Origin: CBDANZ01 sp965197865
GTDB lineage: Bacteria > Acidobacteriota > Vicinamibacteria > Vicinamibacterales > CAVVIG01
NCBI GenBank assembly: GCA_965197865.1
Contig: CBDANZ010000003.1
Coordinates: 558,001-622,000, forward strand
Length of the DNA stretch: 64,000 nucleotides
Direction of reading: 5' to 3'
The notes under the pieces are model-generated. The model ran no database searches, had not been told where the DNA came from, and was given only the letters and a program-made list of their open reading frames with translations. The position numbers and the translations under genes were made by a program. Below are positions 29,736 through 37,730 of this stretch, in pieces. The stretch's first letter is position 1; every line of letters begins with the position of its first letter.

Positions 29736-30606
29736 TCATTGCGCGCTGATCTGGTCGACGAGTGCAGCGTACCGTTCGATCGTGTACGGGCGTTTCATGG
29801 CCGCAAGGACCCAGTTACTGGCATGCTGCAGGGGCAAATGCAAGGACAGCGCGAAATGAGGGGACGCCGCCACGAGATTAACGACCTCACGAGAACAGTC
29901 CATGGGCTCGAGGGCATTGATCCGGAACAACAGGCCAAGGCTGAAGGCGAACACGACGCGGGACGGCTGACTCGAGCGCGCACGGCAGTTCCACGAGCCG
30001 TAAAGCCGGCGTCAGGTCGCGGCCGTACGAACCCAGATGCACGCCGGTGAGCGCGATTTCCTTGAATCCTGCAGAGCTGACGGGCTCCACTTCGCGGAGC
30101 ACCGCTTCGATCTGCACGCTTCGCCCTCGGCCTCTCGTGGTCGGGATGATGCTGTAGGCGCACGGCTCGCCGCAGCCGGTCTGCACGCGAAAGGTGAAGG
30201 CTGTACGGCTCCCCACGCCGGGCTTAATCGAAGCGCCGCAACTGCCATCCTCGTCGCTAGCGCTCTGCCGTGCTGGGCGCGTCTGGGACGAGGATCGACA
30301 GCAGGCGTGGCTTGTCATCATTCGGCAAGACACGGATCACATTCGGGAGCCCTCTGATCTCATCGAGGCGGCGCGTCGCGTAACAGCCGGTGACGACGAT
30401 ACGCGAATGCGGATTCGAGCGACGCGGCCAATAGTCTGGCGCGCTCCTTGGTCGGCCGTCGCAGTGGCCGAGCACGTATGCACGACGACGAGATCCGCAT
30501 CCTCCGTCGAACCGGCCGATGTGCCCCTCGCCTGCAGCTGCTCTTCAAATCCGAAGGAAACGGCCTGGTTGACGCGACAGCCAAACGTAATTATGGAACA
30601 CTTCAT
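29736..30606 (-). pseudogene. decayed MiaB/MtaB-family methylthiotransferase
   Basis: Homologous fragments run in three frames. The start, MKCSIITFGCRVNQAVS (30606), holds the first cluster-binding Cys. Then HTCSATATADQ, RIVVTGCYATRRLDEI, the radical-SAM region GCGEPCAYSIIPTTRGRGRS, EIALTGVHLGSYGRDL, and SLHLPLQHASNWVLAAMKRPYT. The third Cys of the C-x-x-x-C-x-x-C motif is Ser (CAYSIIP), and at least three frame changes occur. The protein ends about 150 residues short at 29736, before the TRAM domain. The gene starts 17 bp after purD and was probably its operon partner. In intact form it would thiomethylate t6A37 of tRNA. Confidence 0.85.
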
Positions 30607-30623
30607 GATTCTCTTGACTGCGG

Positions 30624-31898
30624 TTACATCAGTGCTTTTCGGCCGATGTCCCGCCGGTACTGCATGCCATCGAACGAGATCTTCCCGACGCCTGTGTAGG
30701 CCCGGCTCATGGCCTCGGCCAAATCGGCGTCTCGGGCGACCACGGTGAGCACGCGGCCGCCGGCCGTCACGAGCCGGCCGTCACGTCGAGCCGTGCCGGC
30801 GTGAAACACGGAAACACCAGGCAGGGCCTCGGCTTCTGCAGTACCGGAAATCGGACAACCCGCTTCAGAAGAATCCGGATACCCGCGCGACGCGAGCACG
30901 ACGCCCACGGACTTGTCCGACGACAGCCGGCACTTGGACTGGCGAAGCTCGCCAGTCGCGCCGGCCACGAGCAGCGGCAGCAGCGGGTCTTCGATGCGCG
31001 GCAGGATCACCTGCGCTTCGGGATCGCCCAGCCGCACGTTAAATTCAATCACCTGTGGACCGCTTGGCGTCAGCATCAGACCCACGTAGAGGAATCCGCG
31101 GAACGGATGACCTTCGGCCACCATGCCCGCAATGACCGGAGCGACAATCTCGCGCATCACCCGGGCCTGCAGCGCATCGTCGATAAGCGGGCTTGAAGCA
31201 AGCGCGCCCATGCCGCCGGTGTTCGGCCCCCGGTCATCGTCGAAGATACGCTTGTGATCTTGTGCCGTGCCGATCGGTAGGGCACGGACGCCGTCGCTCA
31301 TCACGAAGAACGACACCTCCGGTCCGGAGAGGCACTCCTCGACGACGAGCCGCGCGCCCGCGTCCCCGAAACGGCGCTCCGTCATCGAGGCCGTAATAGC
31401 CACTTCGGCTTCCGTACGGTTGGCGGCGATCACGACGCCTTTGCCCGCTGCGAGTCCATCGGCCTTGAGCACAATCGGAAATCCGAGCACGCCGGACCTC
31501 ACGCAGGCCAGTGCGTCAGCGGGCGTGTCGCACGTCTGGAAGCGTGCCGTCGGAACGCCGTGGCGCGCCATCAAGGCCTTTGCGAACGCCTTGCTCGATT
31601 CGAGACGCGCGGCTGCGGCCGTCGGACCGAAGAGCAGTCGATGGCGCTCGGTGAACCGATCGGTCACGCCGAGGCTGAGCGGCAGCTCGGGGCCGACGAC
31701 GGTCAGATCAATCTGCTCGCGCTCGGCGAGCGAGACGAGCGCATCGGGCCGTGACAGATCGGTCGGCACCGTGCGGACGAGGGCAGAAATGCCGGGATTG
31801 CCAGGCGCGCAGACCAGCTCGCCGACATCACGCTCTGCGGCCAGTCGCGCGGCCAGCGCGTGCTCGCGCGCGCCGGAGCCAATCACGAGAACTCTCAT
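30624..31898 (-). CDS. purD: Phosphoribosylamine-glycine ligase PurD
   Basis: PurD (GAR synthetase) joins glycine to phosphoribosylamine with ATP, step two of the pathway. The 424-residue protein starts MRVLVIGSGAREHALA, then has GFPIVLKADGLAAGKGVVI (ATP-grasp), ARLVVEECLSGPEVSFFV, DHKRIFDDDRGPNTGGMGA and VIEFNVRLGDPEAQVIL with metal-binding Glu-Asn. The domain order N-A-B-C is complete. It is not contiguous with the main pur operon: rlmN, the M16 gene and a decayed mtaB lie between. Confidence 0.97.
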   Translation of the reverse strand: MRVLVIGSGAREHALAARLAAERDVGELVCAPGNPGISALVRTVPTDLSRPDALVSLAEREQIDLTVVGPELPLSLGVTDRFTERHRLLFGPTAAAARLESSKAFAKALMARHGVPTARFQTCDTPADALACVRSGVLGFPIVLKADGLAAGKGVVIAANRTEAEVAITASMTERRFGDAGARLVVEECLSGPEVSFFVMSDGVRALPIGTAQDHKRIFDDDRGPNTGGMGALASSPLIDDALQARVMREIVAPVIAGMVAEGHPFRGFLYVGLMLTPSGPQVIEFNVRLGDPEAQVILPRIEDPLLPLLVAGATGELRQSKCRLSSDKSVGVVLASRGYPDSSEAGCPISGTAEAEALPGVSVFHAGTARRDGRLVTAGGRVLTVVARDADLAEAMSRAYTGVGKISFDGMQYRRDIGRKALM

Positions 31899-31965
31899 TA
31901 TCTAAATGAGTTAGGGCGTGCGATGGCACTGCACGACCATGGATAGAGAAGTGAGGACTATTTCG

Positions 31966-31994
31966 TTGACGCGACTTGTGTTTGCGCCTAGAAT
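31966..31994 (+). promoter_or_regulatory. sigma70-type promoter of rpsU
   Basis: TTGACG (31966-31971), spacer of 17 bp, TAGAAT (31989-31994), then about 70 bp to the rpsU start. It is the best-formed consensus promoter I saw in the window, and the local base composition is AT-richer. The rest of 31899-32058 holds no gene. Confidence 0.75.
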
Positions 31995-32064
31995 CCGCGT
32001 TTATCTATGTTAGCGTAGCATGTTTGTGATCTTGGGCCACCCGTCGAAAGGGGTGTGATTGTTT

Positions 32065-32262
32065 GTGGCTGAAGTGAAGATCCAGGAGGGTGAATCGGTT
32101 GAGAGCGCGCTCCGCCGGTTCAAGCGGAAGGTACAGCAGGAAGACATCATCAAGGACATCAAGAAGCATTCTTTTTATCTGAAGCCAGGCGACAAGCGTC
32201 GAGCGAAGCAAGTCTTGGCGCGTAAGCGGAACCGGAAGAAGCTCCGACGCGAGCTGGAGTAG
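32065..32262 (+). CDS. rpsU: Ribosomal protein bS21
   Basis: bS21 joins the 30S subunit near the anti-Shine-Dalgarno of 16S rRNA. The 65-residue basic protein reads AEVKIQEGESVESALRRFKR and ends RKRNRKKLRRELE, the typical lysine/arginine-rich tail. The GTG at 32065 gives the family start; a TTG at 32059 would add Met-Phe. AAAGGGGTG lies about 9 nt upstream of GTG. A consensus promoter precedes it, and the zinc-ribbon gene starts 35 bp downstream. Confidence 0.95.
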   Translation: MAEVKIQEGESVESALRRFKRKVQQEDIIKDIKKHSFYLKPGDKRRAKQVLARKRNRKKLRRELE

Positions 32263-32297
32263 CAGGGTATAGGGCGACCCCGACGAGGTAGCGACCG

Positions 32298-32588
32298 ATG
32301 GAGTTCCAAGACCGGATCCTCAGGTGCGTGGACTGTGGTGAGGAGTTCGTATGGACGGCGGGAGAGCAGCAGTTCTTCGCCGACAAGAACTTCAAGAACG
32401 AACCGAAGCGGTGCAAGGCCTGCAAGAACAAACGGGCCAGCCGCCCGGTGGGCGGACCCGTCGCCCGCGAGCGGGTCGAAACTTTGACGACGTGCTCGGC
32501 CTGTGGGAAGGAAACGACCGTGCCCTTCAAACCGACACAAGGGCGCCCGGTCTTCTGCAAGGAGTGCTTCCAGTCGCGGAAGTTTTGA
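32298..32588 (+). CDS. double zinc-ribbon protein
   Basis: A 96-residue protein with two C-x-x-C...C-x-x-C zinc-ribbon units: RCVDCGEE with RCKACKNKR (residues about 9-45), and TTCSACGKE with FCKECFQSRKF (about 65-94). Basic residues flank each pair, so nucleic-acid or ribosome binding is plausible but not shown. Similar proteins are annotated as zinc-ribbon domain proteins in many Acidobacteria and Deltaproteobacteria. It lies just after rpsU and probably shares its promoter. Confidence 0.88.
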   Translation: MEFQDRILRCVDCGEEFVWTAGEQQFFADKNFKNEPKRCKACKNKRASRPVGGPVARERVETLTTCSACGKETTVPFKPTQGRPVFCKECFQSRKF

Positions 32589-32673
32589 GGGTGCAGGTGG
32601 CGTTTAGTGTCCCGTCTACGGCTGGCGCAGACAGGTATGTTAAGTTCACACGCATTTACCGAGAGCCTTTTCC

Positions 32674-33027
32674 ATGCATATTGACGAGCGGAGCATCGGC
32701 GATGTGGTGGTGCTCGATCTGAAGGGCCGAGTGACGATCGGCGAGAGCGAGGAGATGCTCAAGGACAAGGTCAACAGCCTCGTCAATCAGGGCCACAGGA
32801 AGGTCGTCCTGAATCTTGTAGACGTCCCCTACATCGACAGCGCGGGACTCGGTGAGATCGTCCGCACGTACACGACGGTGAGCTGGAAGGGCGGCGGCCT
32901 CAAGCTACTCAACCTGACCAAGCGCATTAGCGATCTCCTGTCGATCACGAAGCCACTGACCGTGTTCGAGACATCCGACTCGGAGAAGGACGCGGTCTGG
33001 AGTTTTCCGGCGTCGGCTAAGGCCTAA
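32674..33027 (+). CDS. STAS-domain anti-sigma factor antagonist
   Basis: A 117-residue stand-alone STAS protein. It has the N-terminal strand VVVLDLKGRVTIGES, VVLNLVDVPYIDSAGLGEIV with the phosphorylatable Ser in DSAGLG near residue 57-62, and the helix region RTYTTVSWKGGGLKLLNLT. By family knowledge, SpoIIAA-type proteins bind an anti-sigma kinase (RsbW/SpoIIAB) when the Ser is unphosphorylated. No kinase or sigma factor gene is next to it, so its partner must be elsewhere. The Ser-containing loop is intact. Confidence 0.93.
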   Translation: MHIDERSIGDVVVLDLKGRVTIGESEEMLKDKVNSLVNQGHRKVVLNLVDVPYIDSAGLGEIVRTYTTVSWKGGGLKLLNLTKRISDLLSITKPLTVFETSDSEKDAVWSFPASAKA

Positions 33028-33069
33028 CGCATGCGGCGGCGACCTGGGCTAGGTCGCCACCCGCGCTAG

Positions 33070-34032
33070 ATGGCGCTCAGCACCTCTCCCAATCTAACGG
33101 TCTCCGATGCCTCGGCCATGAATGCCAACGAGGTATCGGGCCGCCGCTCGGCGGTCCTCAACCTGCTGATCTCGCTGCGTCCGGGCCAGTGGACCAAGAA
33201 CCTGCTGGTCTTCGCCGCGCTCATCTTCTCCGAGAAATTCTTCGAATGGTCGGCCCTCCTCGCCGCCTTTGAGACATTTGCGATCTTCTGCGCGCTGTCT
33301 GGCGCTGTGTATCTGCTCAACGACGTAGCGGACCGGCAGACCGATCAGCAGCATCCGCTGAAACGGCTCCGACCGATCGCGGCAGGCGCGCTGCCTGTTT
33401 CTGCGGCTCTGGCAGCCGCCGTCTTGGTCGGTGGCGGCGCGATTGCCGCGGCGTTCGGGCTCAGATGGAAGCTCGGAACGGTGGCCATCGTCTACGTCGC
33501 CCTGCTGGGACTGTACTCGGGGCTGTTGAAGCACGTCGTCATCATCGACGTCCTGACGATCAGCATCGGGTTCCTTCTTCGCGCGGTGGCGGGCGCGGTG
33601 GCAATCGACGTCGTCATGAGCCACTGGCTGTTCGTCTGCACCATTCTGCTGGCGCTCTTCATCGCGCTCGCCAAGCGGCGGCACGAGTTGGCGCTGCTGG
33701 CCGATGGCGCGACCGGCCATCGGCCGACCCTCGGCGAATACAGTCCGTATCTGCTGGATCAGATGATCGGCGTGGTTGCGGCGTCGACGGTGATTGCGTA
33801 TATCTTCTACACGATCAGCCAGGAGACCACCGAGAAGTTCGGCACCGCGTGGCTCGGACTGACGATTCCGTTTCCCTTGTACGGCATCTTTCGATACCTC
33901 TATCTCGTGCATCAGCGCGAAGCGGGCGGGAGCCCGGCCGACATGCTGATCAACGACCGTCCCCTGCTCGCGTGCGTCACCTTGTGGGTCGTGGCGGTTG
34001 TGCTGATCATTTATCGGCCCTGGGCGCTGTGA
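33070..34032 (+). CDS. UbiA-family decaprenyl-phosphate phosphoribosyltransferase-like protein
   Basis: A 320-residue polytopic prenyltransferase. It has RPGQWTKNLLVFAALIFSE near the N-terminus and the aspartate motif LLNDVADRQTDQQHPLKRLR near residues 85-102, which resembles Mycobacterium Rv3806c (DPPR synthase) N-D-x-x-D-x-x-x-D. Further helices run to the C-terminus (VTLWVVAVVLIIY). DPPR synthase makes the arabinofuranosyl donor precursor for envelope glycans. A second Asp site is suggested by HVVIIDVLTISIGF. The gene starts the glycan cluster. Prenyl and sugar specificity are inferred from motif only; a plain UbiA role is possible. Confidence 0.85.
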   Translation: MALSTSPNLTVSDASAMNANEVSGRRSAVLNLLISLRPGQWTKNLLVFAALIFSEKFFEWSALLAAFETFAIFCALSGAVYLLNDVADRQTDQQHPLKRLRPIAAGALPVSAALAAAVLVGGGAIAAAFGLRWKLGTVAIVYVALLGLYSGLLKHVVIIDVLTISIGFLLRAVAGAVAIDVVMSHWLFVCTILLALFIALAKRRHELALLADGATGHRPTLGEYSPYLLDQMIGVVAASTVIAYIFYTISQETTEKFGTAWLGLTIPFPLYGIFRYLYLVHQREAGGSPADMLINDRPLLACVTLWVVAVVLIIYRPWAL

Positions 34033-34044
34033 GGCTGACGTCGT

Positions 34045-35007
34045 ATGACTGATTTCAACGTGCGCTCCGACTCCGTCAACGTCGAACAGATCATGGAGCA
34101 GATCCGCGCCCGCGTGCGCGAGAAGCGAGGTGTCGATTACACCGAGCAGCAGATCCGGGAGCTGGCGACGGTCAAGCTCGAAAAGTTCTTCGATCCTCGC
34201 GGCGTACGCTCGAGTCTCCTCGAAGAGTTCCTCCGGATCCAGGCACAGACTCCTGCGGCTCCACCCAATTACGCATTCACCGATCAAACGCTGTACGACT
34301 CGCACCGAGCGCCGGTCCGCTGGATCCGTCGGCTGCTGAACCCAATTCTGAAGCTCTTCTTCAACCCCCATCCGCTGATTCAGGCGCTGCACGTCCAGGC
34401 ACAGCTCAACACGTTGAACGCCGAGCATGACCCGGCGCGTCGCAGTTTCGTGCAACTGCAGTACGAGGTGCTGCACAATCTGGTGATCGAAGCCACGCGC
34501 ACGGGCATCGAGGTGAAGAACCTCAGGATGCGCGTCGAATCGCTGGCCAGCCGGCTCGAATTCAGCGAGCGTCGCACCCGTGCGCTCGAAAGCGTCGGCG
34601 TCTACAAGCCGACCGACGAAGAGGGTGAACGAGAAAGAACCGCTACGCCACGCCAAGAGGCCGCGGAGGGTGGCGGGACGCACCGCGAAGTGGTCCCATT
34701 GACAGCAGCGGGACAAGCCGCGGTAGGTGCGGCTCCGGAAGGACCGGGACAACGAAGCCGGCGGCGTCGGCGTCGACGCGGCCGGCGCGGCGCCGGCTCG
34801 GCCGCGGCGAGAATGGCTCAGCCGGCGGGCCCGGGCCAGGCGCCCGCGACTGGCCAAGGCGTGGACCGATCGACGGCCGATGCCGAGGGAGTGCGCGCCG
34901 AGCCGGTCGACGCCCGGCCTTCGATGCCCTCCACGGCCCCCGAACCTGCGGCTGGTGGCGCCGGTCCAGATTCTTCGGCCGGCTCCCGGCAAGACGACTC
35001 GCAGTGA
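34045..35007 (+). CDS. coiled-coil protein with Arg-rich tail, glycosyltransferase-cluster associated
   Basis: No named family is recognised. The 320-residue protein has a conserved-looking N-terminal half (NVEQIMEQIRARVREKRGVD, then QIRELATVKLEKFFDPRGVR) found beside glycosyltransferase genes in other bacteria. A helical stretch follows (LVIEATRTGIEVKNLRMRVE; about residues 150-195), likely a coiled coil. The last 100 residues are low-complexity: an Arg run RSRRRRRRRGRRG near residue 234-246 and Ala/Pro-rich tail. The stop overlaps the GTG start of the next gene by 4 bp. A role as scaffold or length/assembly partner is a guess. Confidence 0.7.
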   Translation: MTDFNVRSDSVNVEQIMEQIRARVREKRGVDYTEQQIRELATVKLEKFFDPRGVRSSLLEEFLRIQAQTPAAPPNYAFTDQTLYDSHRAPVRWIRRLLNPILKLFFNPHPLIQALHVQAQLNTLNAEHDPARRSFVQLQYEVLHNLVIEATRTGIEVKNLRMRVESLASRLEFSERRTRALESVGVYKPTDEEGERERTATPRQEAAEGGGTHREVVPLTAAGQAAVGAAPEGPGQRSRRRRRRRGRRGAGSAAARMAQPAGPGQAPATGQGVDRSTADAEGVRAEPVDARPSMPSTAPEPAAGGAGPDSSAGSRQDDSQ

Positions 35008-36440
35008 AGCTCACCGTCGTCGTCCAGCGTTACGGGCAGGCAATCAATGGTGGCGCTGAGCTCCACGCGCGCTACGTCGCCGAGCACCTGGCTCGTCACG
35101 CCGACGTGGAAGTGCTGACGACATGTGCCGCCGACTATGTCACCTGGCACAATGAGCTTCCGCCTGGAACCGAGCGCGAGAACGGCGTTTCCGTTCGCCG
35201 TTTTCGTGTGGCGCGGGAACGCGATCCGAATGTGTTCGGGTCTCGATCCGATCGCATCTTCACCCAGCGGCACTCGCTGGCCGACGAGCTCGCCTGGCTC
35301 GATGCCGAAGGGCCGACGAGCCCTGAGCTCATCAGCCACATCGCTCGGCACGCCGCCGACTACGACTACTGCATTTTTTTCAGCTACCGGTACTACCACG
35401 CGTACCACGGCGTGAGGGCCGCCCCGTCGCGGGCGATTCTGGTGCCGACCGCCGCGCGCGATCCGACCGTCGGGCTTTCGATGTTCGGGCCGATCTTCAG
35501 AGGCGTCCGCGCGCTCATGTACAACTCGCCTGAAGAGCGCGCGATGATTCACGCCGTCGCCGGTAATCAGCAAGTGCCGTCTGTCGTTGTCGGTATTGGG
35601 TCCCACGTTCCTCAGCACCCGCAGCCGGGACGCTTCCGACAAAGGTTCGACATCCGCGGACCTTTTGCCATTTACGTCGGTCGGATCGATGAGAACAAAG
35701 GCTGCAAAGAGCTATTCGATTTCTTTCAGGCGTACCTGCGTGGCGCGGCAGGTCGGCTGTCACTCGTGCTCGTCGGCGACGCGCGGTTGCCCATGCCCGA
35801 ACATCCACGGATCCGACACGTCGGCTTCCTCGACGATGCGGACAAATTCGATGCGATGGCGGCGGCAGAACTACTGATCATGCCGTCGTACTTCGAAAGC
35901 CTCTCCATGGTCGCACTCGAAGCGTGGGCGCTCGGCCGGCCGGTTCTGGCAAATGCGAAGTGCGACGTGCTAAAGGGGCAGTCGATTCGGAGCAATGCGG
36001 GACTGTATTACGACAGCGAGATGGAGTTTGTCGAGACGCTGCGGGCGATCGAGCAGAACCGCTGGCTGCGCGCGACCTTGGGCAGGAACGGACGACAGTT
36101 CTTTCGCGAGCATTACGACTGGTCGGTCATCGAGCGCAAGTACCTGAACCTGCTCGACCGGCTGTTGACCGAGCCTGTCGGTGGCGGTATCGAACCGTTG
36201 CCCGGCTGGTTCAGCCGTTGGAAGCACGATTGTGCCCCGGCCGCCGACGTAGTCGCCACGCTGCCAGCGGGTCCCGCGCTCGGCGACGGGCAGATGACGC
36301 CGGTCCGACCAGCACCTGCGCAACCACCACCGGGTCAGCACAGCCGGCCGCCTGATCGCCGCCGCGCGGCCAGCTTGCGGCAGCGTCGCAGCCGCCTGCC
36401 TGAGCGTGACGGACGGTCGCCGCGGGCGGGGGGCACGTGA
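35004..36440 (+). CDS. GT4-family glycosyltransferase, A-type paralog 1
   Basis: A 478-residue GT-B glycosyltransferase. It starts KLTVVVQRYGQAINGGAELH with AEHLA, EVLTTCAADYVTWHNELPPG and the VRRF strand. The second domain has YVGRIDENKGCKELFDFF and the E-x7-E motif in YFESLSMVALEAWALGRPV near residue 300-318. The C-terminal 90 residues are Pro/Arg-rich and not part of the fold. It is paralogous to the gene at 38791-40089, not to its immediate neighbour. Start is GTG at 35004 (GTGA overlap). Substrate unknown; family members transfer sugars from NDP-sugars to lipid-linked or protein acceptors. Confidence 0.9.
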   Translation: MKLTVVVQRYGQAINGGAELHARYVAEHLARHADVEVLTTCAADYVTWHNELPPGTERENGVSVRRFRVARERDPNVFGSRSDRIFTQRHSLADELAWLDAEGPTSPELISHIARHAADYDYCIFFSYRYYHAYHGVRAAPSRAILVPTAARDPTVGLSMFGPIFRGVRALMYNSPEERAMIHAVAGNQQVPSVVVGIGSHVPQHPQPGRFRQRFDIRGPFAIYVGRIDENKGCKELFDFFQAYLRGAAGRLSLVLVGDARLPMPEHPRIRHVGFLDDADKFDAMAAAELLIMPSYFESLSMVALEAWALGRPVLANAKCDVLKGQSIRSNAGLYYDSEMEFVETLRAIEQNRWLRATLGRNGRQFFREHYDWSVIERKYLNLLDRLLTEPVGGGIEPLPGWFSRWKHDCAPAADVVATLPAGPALGDGQMTPVRPAPAQPPPGQHSRPPDRRRAASLRQRRSRLPERDGRSPRAGGT

Positions 36441-37702
36441 CGGCATCGAAACGCCGGCCAGCCATCCATCAGGTGCTCGCCACACTTGGTTACGGGGACG
36501 CCATCGGTCATGAGGTACTGGGCATCCAGCGCGTGCTGCGCCAGGCCGGATTTGAGTCAGACATTTTCGTGGAAACTGCCGATCGCCGGCTCGAGCCGCT
36601 GACCCGCGACTATCGCGAGCTCGTGGACGCGAGCCACCCGGACAATTTGCTCCTCCATCATTTTTCAATCGGCTCGAAGGCCTCGCGGACGGCATATGCG
36701 CTGCCAGACCGCATGGCGCTCGTGTACCACAACATCACGCCGCCCGAGTACTTCCTCGGCCTTCATCGAACGCTCGTCAGACAGTGCTTCCGGGGCCGGC
36801 GCGAGCTGCAGGCCTACGTGGATCGCTGCGATCTCGCGATGGGCGACTCGGAATTCAATCGGAAGGACCTCGAAACGCTCGGGTTTCCGCAGACGGCCGT
36901 GCTGCCGGTGGTGCCGGACTTCTCCCATCTCGATCGCCGGCCGAATCGCTTCGTCGCGGATTCCTTCGACGACGATTGGACAAACATCCTCTTTGTGGGA
37001 CGGGTCATCAGCAACAAGAAGATCGAGGATCTCGTCCGCTTCTTCCACGCCTACCAGACCCACTTCAATCCGCGCTCGCGCCTGATTGTCGTGGGCGTGT
37101 TCAGCCTGTTCGAGCGGTATCTGGCAGGCATCGATCACATGGTCGCGGAGCTCGATCTATCGAGCGTTCATTTCACGGGCCACGTGTCGGACGAGGAGCT
37201 CGTTGCCTACTACGAAGTGGCTGACCTGTTTCTCTGCGCGAGCGAGCACGAAGGGTTTTGCGTACCGCTCGTGGAGGCCTTTCACAAGCAGGTCCCCGTG
37301 CTCGCGTACGCAGCAACAGCCGTACCGGCAACAATGGACGGCGCCGGCGTGCTGTTCACTGACAAGGACCCATTCCAGGTGGCTGCGCTCATGGACGTCA
37401 TCCTGTCGGATGCGGAGCTGCAGGACGCAATTGTCGATGCGCAGCTCGCCGCCGTCAGCCGGCTTCAGGCGAAGGACTTCGCCGGAACGCTGCTTGGACT
37501 GGTGGGCCAGGTTCTCGGGTCCCCGCGTGCACCAGCGCCGAAGGTGACCTTTCATTTCTGGGACCAGTTCGATGCAACCGAGGCGCTCGAAGCAGTGCTG
37601 ATGTTCCGACCGTCGGCGTACATGGCCCTGCCGCAAGAACCAACGAGGTCGAGTGACAATTCACAATTTACAAGTGACAAGAAGACATCTGACGCCTTGT
37701 AA
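36437..37702 (+). CDS. GT4-family glycosyltransferase, B-type paralog 1
   Basis: A 421-residue GT-B protein. Motifs are YHNITPPEYFLGLHRTLVR, CDLAMGDSEFNRKDLETLGF, ILFVGRVISNKKIEDLVRFF and the donor-binding E-x7-E in EHEGFCVPLVEAFHKQVPV near 262-280. It belongs to the group sometimes annotated as glycosyltransferase with YHNITP motif. The GTG start overlaps the stop of the previous gene. The last 13 residues (DNSQFTSDKKTSDAL region) are encoded by the palindromic repeat 37651-37730, so the native C-terminus may have been altered. Its closest neighbour paralog is at 37730-38794. Confidence 0.9.
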   Translation: MTASKRRPAIHQVLATLGYGDAIGHEVLGIQRVLRQAGFESDIFVETADRRLEPLTRDYRELVDASHPDNLLLHHFSIGSKASRTAYALPDRMALVYHNITPPEYFLGLHRTLVRQCFRGRRELQAYVDRCDLAMGDSEFNRKDLETLGFPQTAVLPVVPDFSHLDRRPNRFVADSFDDDWTNILFVGRVISNKKIEDLVRFFHAYQTHFNPRSRLIVVGVFSLFERYLAGIDHMVAELDLSSVHFTGHVSDEELVAYYEVADLFLCASEHEGFCVPLVEAFHKQVPVLAYAATAVPATMDGAGVLFTDKDPFQVAALMDVILSDAELQDAIVDAQLAAVSRLQAKDFAGTLLGLVGQVLGSPRAPAPKVTFHFWDQFDATEALEAVLMFRPSAYMALPQEPTRSSDNSQFTSDKKTSDAL

Positions 37703-37730
37703 ATTGTCAGTTGTCGATCGTGAATTGTTA
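37651..37730. repeat. word-palindrome repeat inside the glycosyltransferase cluster
   Basis: The left arm GAGTGACAATTCACAATTTA followed by CAAGTGACAAG and the right arm CTTGTAAATTGTCAGTTGTC followed by GATCGTGAATTGTTA are inverted. Each arm contains several copies of a CAATT/GACAA word. AT-rich relative to the flanks. The left side encodes the end of one glycosyltransferase and the right edge touches the ATG of the next. Confidence 0.75.

Noticed and set aside
33094..34992. 632-codon antisense frame through the UbiA-like and coiled-coil genes
   Set aside because: It is a GC-rich shadow of two sense-strand genes with clear motifs and shows no domain of its own.
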